38,262 nt of DNA, from NCBI GenBank assembly GCA_021785915.1, contig JAJYEF010000003.1:1-38262 (forward strand). Reading direction: 5' to 3'. A program made the translations under genes and the position numbers. Each line of letters starts with the position of its first letter. Position 1 is the first letter of the stretch. The notes below the pieces were generated by a model. The model saw only the letters and a program-made list of their open reading frames with translations, had not been told where the DNA came from and ran no database searches. This DNA is from a bacterium (GTDB lineage: Bacteria; Patescibacteriota; Microgenomatia; Levybacterales; UBA12049). This document shows, in pieces, positions 31,855 through 36,607 of the stretch.

Positions 31855-31931
31855 TGGTGGATCCGAGAGGATTCGAACCTCTGACCTTTGCAATGTCAAT
31901 GCAACGCTCTAACCAACTGAGCTACGAATCC
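31855..31931 (-). tRNA. tRNA-Val (anticodon GAC)
   Basis: Complete cloverleaf on the minus strand. Acceptor GGATTCG/CGGATCC, D arm GCTC...GAGC, anticodon stem TTGCA/TGCAA with loop TTGACAT giving GAC, T stem AGAGG/CCTCT with TTCGAAT. Discriminator A is followed by an encoded CCA, unlike the other four tRNAs here. The leader of the 31713 gene begins directly after the CCA. Confidence 0.95.
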
Positions 31932-31933
31932 TA

Positions 31934-31960
31934 ATACCTGTCTGAATCTAAGACAGGTAT
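31934..31960. repeat. Perfect inverted repeat ATACCTGTCT-N7-AGACAGGTAT
   Basis: Ten-base arms with a 7-nt loop, ending 3 nt from the 5' end of tRNA-Val(GAC). On the minus strand it would form a hairpin in the pre-tRNA next to the RNase P site. On that strand no T-run follows, so it is not a simple terminator. Confidence 0.8.
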
Positions 31961-31994
31961 AATTTTATCAGAATAAATTCCTCAATACAATTTT

Positions 31995-32222
31995 CTAAAG
32001 ACTGTATTGTCGTCTCTCAAAAATAATTGATACTTTCTCTGCCTCTTCAGGTGGAGGGACAAATAATGTATCTTTTCCCCCGTTGACTGTAATAGGGACA
32101 ACTTTTATCTCTATTCGCTGGCCGTTATAAGCTTTTGCGTCAATCTTCGTATCGGCGTGAACTCCACTTCTAAAGAGTCCGGCTTTTTCAAGCAAGGACC
32201 AGCCGCTACTTTTTTCTTTCAT
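31995..32222 (-). CDS. Hypothetical protein (75 aa), third gene of attenuated operon Y
   Basis: No recognised family. The sequence looks folded and beta-rich after residue 25 (AYNGQRIEIKVVPITVNGG) and ends FERRQYSL. It has no membrane segment or Cys. The start lies 5 nt after the stop of the 77-residue gene, without a good Shine-Dalgarno, so translational coupling is likely. An inverted repeat CAATAC...GTATTG spans the stop codon and could form a weak 3' hairpin. Confidence 0.55.
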   Translation of the reverse strand: MKEKSSGWSLLEKAGLFRSGVHADTKIDAKAYNGQRIEIKVVPITVNGGKDTLFVPPPEEAEKVSIIFERRQYSL

Positions 32223-32227
32223 AATGT

Positions 32228-32461
32228 TTATGAATTCTTTTGACCTTCATTAAATACTTCAATAGGTTGACTTTGTCCTGTAAATTTTTCAGCAGATGGA
32301 TTTAAATATCCTGATTGAAAAGCACGTAAAGCAGATTCGACTTGTGCTTGATCCGGTTCAACTCCTATTCTACTCGCTTGAAAGAAATCTTCTGAAGTCG
32401 GATACTCTCCTTTGTTTGGTACTTTTCCTCTTCTCCCTACTTCTACACTATAATAGGCCAT
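32228..32461 (-). CDS. Hypothetical protein (77 aa), second gene of attenuated operon Y
   Basis: No recognised family. Basic N-terminus (VEVGRRGKVPNKGEYPT), a helix (QAQVESALRAFQSGYLNP) and a polar tail. GGAGGTGAAAAATAT before the ATG is a strong Shine-Dalgarno whose TGA is the stop codon of the preceding gene, so the two are tightly coupled. Confidence 0.6.
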   Translation of the reverse strand: MAYYSVEVGRRGKVPNKGEYPTSEDFFQASRIGVEPDQAQVESALRAFQSGYLNPSAEKFTGQSQPIEVFNEGQKNS

Positions 32462-32468
32462 ATATTTT

Positions 32469-32699
32469 TCACCTCCTTTTATTTAATTCTCCATACCATA
32501 ATTCTCGTGTTCTTTCGGCATCTTTTTGGCAATTGATACATCTGCAAATTTGAGCCCTTTTTTCTGCTGTAGCAATTTCCCGATTGGCTCTGGAGTTGTA
32601 GATTGTTAAAGCTTCTCTAATTGCAAGAGGAACCACTTCGTCTACAATTGGATCGGATAATTGCGAATCGGTCAGTTGTTTTTCTATTATTTCTTTCAT
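32469..32699 (-). CDS. Hypothetical protein (76 aa), first gene of attenuated operon Y
   Basis: No recognised family. The track ORF starts at a TTG (32711) that is really part of the TTGGAG ribosome site; the ATG at 32699 is the start. The protein is helical and charged, with ICRCINCQKDAERTRELWYGEL near the C-terminus; the closely spaced Cys could bind a metal. It follows leader Y, with a terminator only about 11 nt before the ATG. Confidence 0.6.
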   Translation of the reverse strand: MKEIIEKQLTDSQLSDPIVDEVVPLAIREALTIYNSRANREIATAEKRAQICRCINCQKDAERTRELWYGELNKRR

Positions 32700-32709
32700 A
32701 GATAACTCC

Positions 32710-32846
32710 AAAAAAAATCTCCCTTGTTTGGGAGATTGTTCTTTTGTTTAAAATTTTGTTTTATTACATCTTTTCTCCCAAACAATTACGCCTCCATAAG
32801 GAGGTTAATAATCGTTTGGAAAAGAAAAGATCTTTTCATACTATAA
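32710..32846 (-). promoter_or_regulatory. Attenuator leader Y with perfect 12-bp antiterminator
   Basis: Read on the minus strand. Segment 1 CCAAACGATTA (32809-32819) pairs with TAATTGTTTGG (32778-32788), enclosing CCTCC-TTAT-GGAGG and extended outside by TCTTTTC/GAAAAGA. Segment 2 TTGTTTGGGAGA (32774-32785) is the exact complement of segment 3 TCTCCCAAACAA (32724-32735). Segment 3 also forms the terminator stem AATCTCCC-N6-GGGAGATT followed by a T8 run (32710-32737). TTGGAG and the ATG at 32699 follow. Pairings 1:2, 2:3 and 3:4 are mutually exclusive. Confidence 0.75.
32805..32840 (-). CDS. Leader peptide ORF in leader Y (11 aa)
   Basis: ATG at 32840 to TAA at 32805, encoding MKRSFLFPNDY. 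The predicted transcription start is about 4-5 nt upstream, so it would be nearly leaderless. Its stop immediately follows segment 1, so a ribosome there would mask segment 1 and free segment 2. Confidence 0.45.
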   Translation of the reverse strand, partial: YEKIFSFPNDY

Positions 32847-32851
32847 AAAAA

Positions 32852-32880
32852 TTCTACAAAAGGTATCATTCCCTGTCAAG
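32852..32880 (-). promoter_or_regulatory. Promoter TTGACA-N17-TAGAAT of operon Y
   Basis: On the minus strand TTGACA (32875-32880) and TAGAAT (32852-32857) are 17 nt apart, just after the stop of the 33415 gene. Transcription would start near 32845 and run through leader Y. Confidence 0.75.
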
Positions 32881-32887
32881 AGGCAAA

Positions 32888-33415
32888 TTACCTTCTTTTT
32901 CTCGAATTCCACGATTTTGGAGCCTCATATTGTCCCTCGACCCTGAATTGATTCTCGATTTTATCGGCATCTTTTTTTCTTCCGCGCGCATCCTGGATAA
33001 TCGCAGGAACTCCCTCAAAAATGCCCCTGTGGCAGTATAGCCTTAAGCTGTTGTCATCATAAGGGTTGCCTATTATAAATATATGTATATCGGGTTTTCC
33101 CTCTGTTCTTGAAGCTAAAACCGCGCTGCTTCCGGTTATTGCACCGTCTAAGGAAAACTGGGTAGTTAGTTGTTGCCATACGCTGTCTATTTTTTCACTT
33201 TCGTTTTTTGATAATCTACCTGCTATCTCCGTAAACGAAGACCTGCTGCCAAGAGTTGAGGCAACGAATAGCGGTCTACCATGATCGGGAAACGGAGCAA
33301 AGGTTACGGGATGTCTTTCTCCTTTTCTTATGCTTGCGCACGGAACGATAGTTGCATCCGCACTTATCGTAACGTTAGGATGCCTAAATCTTTCTTCTAA
33401 ATATTTTTCTGTCAT
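32888..33415 (-). CDS. Hypothetical protein (175 aa) under attenuator leader Z
   Basis: No recognised family. The track start (33424, GTG) lies in the ribosome site; the ATG at 33415 has GGAGGTGA 5 nt before it. The protein looks globular and alpha/beta: HPNVTISADATIVPCASIRKG, RPLFVASTLGSRSSFTEIAGRL, GAITGSSAVLASRTEGKPDIHIFIIGNPYDD, then YCHRGIFEGVPAIIQDARG. The C-terminus is very basic (NSRKRR). No membrane segment. It follows leader Z directly. Confidence 0.65.
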   Translation of the reverse strand: MTEKYLEERFRHPNVTISADATIVPCASIRKGERHPVTFAPFPDHGRPLFVASTLGSRSSFTEIAGRLSKNESEKIDSVWQQLTTQFSLDGAITGSSAVLASRTEGKPDIHIFIIGNPYDDNSLRLYCHRGIFEGVPAIIQDARGRKKDADKIENQFRVEGQYEAPKSWNSRKRR

Positions 33416-33435
33416 ATTTATCACCTCCAGTCCAT

Positions 33436-33545
33436 AAAAAAACCTCCCGCTTGGGAGGCTTTAAGGCGCATTTAATTAAAAGCTACGCCAAGAAACCTCC
33501 CCTTAAGGAGATCTTGATAAGCTTCTTAATAAAAATTAATTTCAT
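33436..33545 (-). promoter_or_regulatory. Attenuator leader Z
   Basis: Read on the minus strand. A first hairpin around CTCC-TTAAGG-GGAG includes segment 2 GGGGAGG (33496-33502). GGCGTA/TGCGCC forms a middle hairpin. The terminator is CCTCCC-AAGC-GGGAGG followed by T7 (33436-33458). Segment 2 GGGAGG is complementary to the terminator arm CCTCCC, so it can act as antiterminator. The T-run ends about 20 nt before the ATG at 33415, leaving no room for another promoter. Confidence 0.65.
33483..33545 (-). CDS. Leader peptide ORF in leader Z (20 aa)
   Basis: ATG at 33545 to TAG at 33483, encoding MKLIFIKKLIKISLRGGFLA. The ATG is 6 nt after the candidate -10, so it would be leaderless. The ORF reads through both arms of the first hairpin; a ribosome at the stop would still cover part of segment 2. 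Confidence 0.45.
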   Translation of the reverse strand: MKLIFIKKLIKISLRGGFLA

Positions 33546-33551
33546 AAAATT

Positions 33552-33580
33552 ATTTTTTCAAAACTTATAATTTATGTCAA
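33552..33580 (-). promoter_or_regulatory. Promoter TTGACA-N17-AAAAAT of leader Z
   Basis: Perfect TTGACA (33575-33580) with a weaker AAAAAT (33552-33557), 17 nt apart, on the minus strand just after the stop of the 33589 gene. The leader ATG is 6 nt past the -10. Confidence 0.55.
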
Positions 33581-33588
33581 CAACCAAA

Positions 33589-34266
33589 TTATCCGACTTG
33601 GGTTGCAACATTTCGTTCGCCCGACAAAGTAAAGCTCGTCCCGTAAGCTTTCGCAGATGGCCAATAGCCCTTTTTATGAGTTTTTGCAGAAATTACCGTA
33701 AGCCAGCTCGTTGAATCTTCGATTTTTATTCGCGCACTTTGAAGCGTTACCAAAAGCCATTCGAAAAAGTTTAGGTGGTACTTGCCGGCGTTAGGGATGA
33801 TGTTTTCGATAGTTACGTCCTTTACGATCACCTCAAGCTCTGTCGAGCTCTTCGCAAGTTTTGCAATTTCCACTCTTACTTCTTCGATTTTTTGGCTTAG
33901 CTCCCTTTGTTCCTGCGAGGAAGCGCGTTCGGTGGCATTAATGATTTCGGAAAAATAGTCTATTGCGGGTTCTATTTCGGCCATTCTTTCCGATTTGCCG
34001 AGCACAATTTCCTCGCCTTCCTGCATCTCAATGAAATCATTTTGACCGACAGGACCTTCGTTGGAAGTGTGTTTTATGTCCTCTTTTTTAGCTTGCTTGC
34101 TTGCGCCCAAGAGTTGGTTCCAGAGGGCATTGACTTCAAGCTGGGCTTCGTCTTGCAATGCTTTCCTGGTCGCATCCAATGCAACAGATCCCGTATCCCT
34201 AAGTGCCTCCACAGGATTTCTGTCAAAATTTTTTATCCTATTTTTCTGGGTTTTTGTTTTATCCAT
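33589..34266 (-). CDS. Hypothetical protein (225 aa), CPR-type, downstream of tig
   Basis: Family uncertain; it may belong to one of the DUFs (possibly DUF5660) restricted to Patescibacteria, which I cannot verify. The N-terminal third is charged and helical, the middle has a coiled coil (ATERASSQEQRELSQKIEEVRVEIAKLA), and the C-terminal part is beta-rich with LNFFEWLLVTLQSARIKIEDSTSWL and GYWPSAKAYGTSFTLSGE. No signal peptide. TAGGAGG lies before the ATG, 15 nt after the tig stop, so it is probably in the tRNA-Leu-tig transcript. Confidence 0.7.
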   Translation of the reverse strand: MDKTKTQKNRIKNFDRNPVEALRDTGSVALDATRKALQDEAQLEVNALWNQLLGASKQAKKEDIKHTSNEGPVGQNDFIEMQEGEEIVLGKSERMAEIEPAIDYFSEIINATERASSQEQRELSQKIEEVRVEIAKLAKSSTELEVIVKDVTIENIIPNAGKYHLNFFEWLLVTLQSARIKIEDSTSWLTVISAKTHKKGYWPSAKAYGTSFTLSGERNVATQVG

Positions 34267-34281
34267 ATTGCCTCCTATATA

Positions 34282-35109
34282 TCACAGGTTCCTCAAGAAA
34301 TCAAGCGTTTTTTGCTGTCGTATAATACTTGCCAATAGGTATCTGTTTGCAGATAGATTTTGTCTCTCGGTTTCATTTTTTGCCTGGGCAATTGCTTCGT
34401 CTATTTCTTTTTCTTCTACCTTAATGCCTTCGCTTTCCGCGATTTTTTGCAAGATAAATTCAAGTCTTATGTCGGTTTCGGCTTTTACGGCGTATTCTTT
34501 TCTTAAACCGTCGGAAGTCCTGTTCGTTGAAGACAAATACTGGTCCAAAGTAAGCCCGAGTCTTTTTACTTCGTCCAGAGTCTGGGATAAGAGTCTGTCA
34601 ACCTCCTGATCTATTATAATTTGCGGAATACGCACTTTTGAGTTTGACAGAAGTTCCTTAGAAATAGCTTCGAAACTTACGGGTTGAGGCTCCTTTCCGG
34701 GAACGACAATTTTTGAAGCCGCAGTAACTTTTTTTACCGCGTCTTTGTAATTTCCAAGCTCAACATTTGGCGCTTCCGCCGTTAGTGCCTTGAATATCCA
34801 GTCTTTTCCGTCTTCAAGTTTCTCTACATGGATTTTGGGACTAAGTACAGGGTTTAAATTATGGGTTTTTACTGCTTCGACATACCCCTGGGGAAGTAAT
34901 TTTCTTAGTATATCCTCCCTCAAGTGGTCCTTGTCCAAAGAACTTTCAACGATATCTTTTGGGGCCATTCCTTTTCTGAATCCCGGCATCTGGGTATCTT
35001 TTCGGTGTTCTTCGATTACCTCATCTTTGGTTTTTTCAACGAGGTTCCACGGCAGAGTAACTGTTAATTCTATTGTCCCGTCTTCCTGTTTTTGTATTGC
35101 TGTAGTCAT
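34282..35109 (-). CDS. tig: Trigger factor, short form without PPIase domain
   Basis: 275 residues from the ATG at 35109; the longer track ORF runs into tRNA-Leu. The N-terminal ribosome-binding domain has the signature MPGFRKGMAPKDIV near residue 40. The usual FKBP-like PPIase domain (expected after residue 150) is absent, and the C-terminal helical domain starts near IPQIIIDQEVDRLLSQTLDEVKRLGLTLDQYL. Trigger factor binds nascent chains at the exit tunnel. The ATG is 8 nt after the end of tRNA-Leu and has no Shine-Dalgarno. Confidence 0.92.
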   Translation of the reverse strand: MTTAIQKQEDGTIELTVTLPWNLVEKTKDEVIEEHRKDTQMPGFRKGMAPKDIVESSLDKDHLREDILRKLLPQGYVEAVKTHNLNPVLSPKIHVEKLEDGKDWIFKALTAEAPNVELGNYKDAVKKVTAASKIVVPGKEPQPVSFEAISKELLSNSKVRIPQIIIDQEVDRLLSQTLDEVKRLGLTLDQYLSSTNRTSDGLRKEYAVKAETDIRLEFILQKIAESEGIKVEEKEIDEAIAQAKNETERQNLSANRYLLASIIRQQKTLDFLRNL

Positions 35110-35117
35110 GGTTTTTG

Positions 35118-35200
35118 TGCGGACGAAGGGATTTGAACCCCCACAGCCTTGCGGCCACAAGGTCCTAAACCTTGCGTGTCTACCGTTCCACCACGTCCGC
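35118..35200 (-). tRNA. tRNA-Leu (anticodon TAG)
   Basis: Minus strand. Acceptor GCGGACG/CGTCCGC, anticodon stem CAAGG/CCTTG with loop TTTAGGA giving UAG, a long class II variable arm (TGGCCGCAAGGCTG), and T arm GGGGG/CTTCC-like with TTCAAAT. Discriminator A, no encoded CCA. The tig ATG follows 8 nt after its 3' end. Confidence 0.93.
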
Positions 35201-35215
35201 TCGTAGACACGTTTG

Positions 35216-35236
35216 ATTATACAGGATTTATCCTGT
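35216..35236 (-). promoter_or_regulatory. tRNA-Leu promoter -10 with palindromic ACAGGATTTATCCTGT
   Basis: TATAAT on the minus strand (35216-35221) lies about 16 nt before tRNA-Leu; the -35 is weak. The spacer holds a perfect 7-bp-arm palindrome (35221-35236) touching the -10. It could be an operator, or a 3' hairpin for the upstream gene, though no T-run follows. Confidence 0.5.
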
Positions 35237-35258
35237 TTAATCTAGCCGTTTAAAAAGC

Positions 35259-35816
35259 TTATAATGTGAGGGAAAGTGAATCCTTAGGGTCGTTTAAAGC
35301 GAATTTCTGGATGTCATTAAGGTAATAAAGTACGTGCGAAGCCCATACGGGAGAAGAAGCGTACATAGACCCTATTTGGTATATGTTTTGACCTCCCCAT
35401 TTGTCCATGTATCTTTGTCTTAATCCTGCCGAAACGGTTTGTATGCCCTCTTTCCAGGAACTAAATCTTATTACATTGTCGCCGTATACCCCCCATCCCC
35501 AACCATTATAAGAAGAGGGTGGAATTGACTTACCGAATGTGGATTCAACTCCGGCAATTGCGGCAACCAGTCTCCAGTCCAGATTGTACTCATCGGCATA
35601 ATAGATAAAATCCTGCGCATTTTTTGCCAACGGAGAATGCTGTTTCAACAGATATTTCTTTAGTATTTTTACACGGTAATCAGAACTTTCCGTAACCGAT
35701 TGGAAAGTTTTAATGTCCGCGGAGGACGCTGAAGCCTTTTCCTGTGAATACGCTTTTTGAGGAATAATCGTTAGTGCCGCAATAAAAAATATTGCAAGCA
35801 AAATTTTATTTCCCAT
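35259..35816 (-). CDS. Secreted lytic-transglycosylase/lysozyme-like protein (copy 1)
   Basis: 185 residues. A signal peptide (MGNKILLAIFFIAALTIIPQKAYSQ, landmark AIFFIAALTII) has a likely cleavage site after AYS. The catalytic-type domain shows YNLDWRLVAAIAGVESTFGKSIPPSSYNGWGWG, landmark GVESTFGK with a Glu in the SLT-family position, and WKEGIQTVSAGLRQRYMDKWG. It is a paralogue of the next gene (copy 2). Such enzymes cut peptidoglycan for cell growth or pilus insertion; specificity is not shown. The ATG follows a T7 run of a terminator directly, with no Shine-Dalgarno. Confidence 0.8.
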   Translation of the reverse strand: MGNKILLAIFFIAALTIIPQKAYSQEKASASSADIKTFQSVTESSDYRVKILKKYLLKQHSPLAKNAQDFIYYADEYNLDWRLVAAIAGVESTFGKSIPPSSYNGWGWGVYGDNVIRFSSWKEGIQTVSAGLRQRYMDKWGGQNIYQIGSMYASSPVWASHVLYYLNDIQKFALNDPKDSLSLTL

Positions 35817-35903
35817 AAAAAAAGGTTTAATTCCGTATTTTTGCAGAATTAAACCAAAAAAAATCCTAACGTATGTATTTGGAAAGACATACCTTAGGAT
35901 CTG
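35817..35903 (-). promoter_or_regulatory. Attenuator leader W with two tandem terminators
   Basis: Minus strand. Terminator 1: ATCCTAAGGTATGT-N10-ACATACGTTAGGAT (13 of 14 pairs) followed by T8. Terminator 2: GGTTTAATTC-N12-GAATTAAACC followed by T7, which runs directly into the ATG at 35816. A short ORF passes through terminator 1 and ends in the 5' arm of terminator 2. Confidence 0.8.
35849..35890 (-). CDS. Leader peptide ORF in leader W (13 aa)
   Basis: ATG at 35890 to TAA at 35849, encoding MSFQIHTLGFFLV. It starts inside the 5' arm of terminator 1 and its stop is inside the 5' arm of terminator 2. A ribosome that finishes this ORF would disrupt both hairpins. AAGG is too close to the ATG to be an ideal ribosome site. 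Confidence 0.45.
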   Translation of the reverse strand: MSFQIHTLGFFLV

Positions 35904-35909
35904 TCCGAC

Positions 35910-35938
35910 AATATATCACACAACTATAGGTTTGTCAA
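35910..35938 (-). promoter_or_regulatory. Promoter TTGACA-N17-TATATT of copy 1 hydrolase
   Basis: Perfect TTGACA (35933-35938) and TATATT (35910-35915) with a 17-nt spacer on the minus strand. Transcription would start near 35903 and pass through leader W. Confidence 0.8.
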
Positions 35939-35955
35939 GAGGCAAACTATAGGTT
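35922..35955. repeat. Direct repeat AACTATAGGTT at 23-bp spacing around the W promoter
   Basis: Identical 11-mers at 35922-35932 (in the promoter spacer) and 35945-35955 (upstream of -35, overlapping the stop of copy 2). The 23-bp period is about two helical turns; each is a near palindrome around CTATAG. Candidate operators. Confidence 0.6.
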
Positions 35956-36571
35956 ATATAGAAAGTTGATCCATGACTGTATTAACGCCTATAGCCCAGC
36001 TTCCGTTGCTGGAAGGGGTGTATTTGGTCATTATCTGCTGTGGAGTTTGGAGACCTTGGGCTTTATATTGTCTTGCCAAGGTTTTTGTAACAGTATCTAT
36101 GGCTTGGCTAAAATTATTGAATCTTGTAACTTTTTTCCCGTAAATTCCGAAACCCCAGCAGTTATATGAGTCTTTTGGGGCTTTTTTGCAGAGCGTTGAT
36201 TCCTGCATGGCGATTGCCGGTACAAGACGGTAATCTAGTCCGTATTTATCTGCAGTTGAAACTATGTCCGAAGCATAAGGGTAAAGAACAGAGTTATATT
36301 TTTGAAAAAAATCTTTTACAACGGTTACTCTTGCATCCTGGAAGGTTATTTGTGTTTTAAGTGTGCCCGACGCGGCAGGCAAAGCTGCATAAGCAACTTT
36401 TGGGAAAGGTTTTTGGGACAAAAAACTTGACCTGAAATTAAGAGACAATAAAAAAAGGCTTAAAGCCAGTAACGAAGGGGTAAATACAAAAAATGAGGCA
36501 AGCAGGAACACTTTTCTCACCACCTTAGATTGACATATTTTGCTGTTTTTGTCAAGCTTTTGAAGCTTCAC
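35954..36571 (-). CDS. Secreted lytic-transglycosylase/lysozyme-like protein (copy 2)
   Basis: Up to 205 residues from a GTG at 36571. A long hydrophobic stretch (FLLASFFVFTPSLLALSLFLLSL) serves as signal or anchor. The domain resembles copy 1: YGLDYRLVPAIAMQESTLCKKAPKDSYNCWGFGIYG (landmark MQESTLCK with the conserved Glu) and ARQYKAQGLQT. Cys residues near the active site are absent in copy 1. AAGGTGGTGA upstream of an internal GTG (about 22 codons downstream) could mark a shorter start, giving a product beginning at that hydrophobic stretch. It shares operon orientation with copy 1. Confidence 0.75.
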   Translation of the reverse strand: MKLQKLDKNSKICQSKVVRKVFLLASFFVFTPSLLALSLFLLSLNFRSSFLSQKPFPKVAYAALPAASGTLKTQITFQDARVTVVKDFFQKYNSVLYPYASDIVSTADKYGLDYRLVPAIAMQESTLCKKAPKDSYNCWGFGIYGKKVTRFNNFSQAIDTVTKTLARQYKAQGLQTPQQIMTKYTPSSNGSWAIGVNTVMDQLSI

Positions 36572-36607
36572 GCAGTTAAATCTGACGCATGTATTTATCA
36601 GGGTAAA

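Noticed and set aside
31855-31931. TTGACA within tRNA-Val(GAC) as a -35 element for the 31713 gene.
   Set aside because: It is the anticodon loop of a perfect cloverleaf (TTGACAT), and no matching -10 lies 16-18 nt downstream.
32764-32775. A start-stop mini ORF (GGGAGA-AAAG-ATG-TAA) in leader Y.
   Set aside because: A Shine-Dalgarno-like GGGAGA followed by ATG TAA could stall a ribosome, but the GGGAGA is already explained as segment 2, and ATG-TAA occurs often by chance in AT-rich sequence. Mentioned only as a possibility.
31504-33415. Integrated phage or transposon as source of the small-gene cluster.
   Set aside because: tRNA genes are nearby, but I see no integrase, transposase, att-like direct repeat of a tRNA end, or phage structural gene.
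31714-33580. Known riboswitch or T-box in leaders X, Y and Z.
   Set aside because: I see no T-box consensus (no AGGGTGGNACCGCG-like element) and no recognisable aptamer core. The pairing pattern is explained by a ribosome-type attenuator. An Rfam scan would be decisive.
33907-34609. Plus-strand ORFs (143 and 182 aa) opposite the 33589 gene and tig.
   Set aside because: They are shadows of tig and of the 225-residue protein; hydrophobic composition comes from reverse reading of charged helices.
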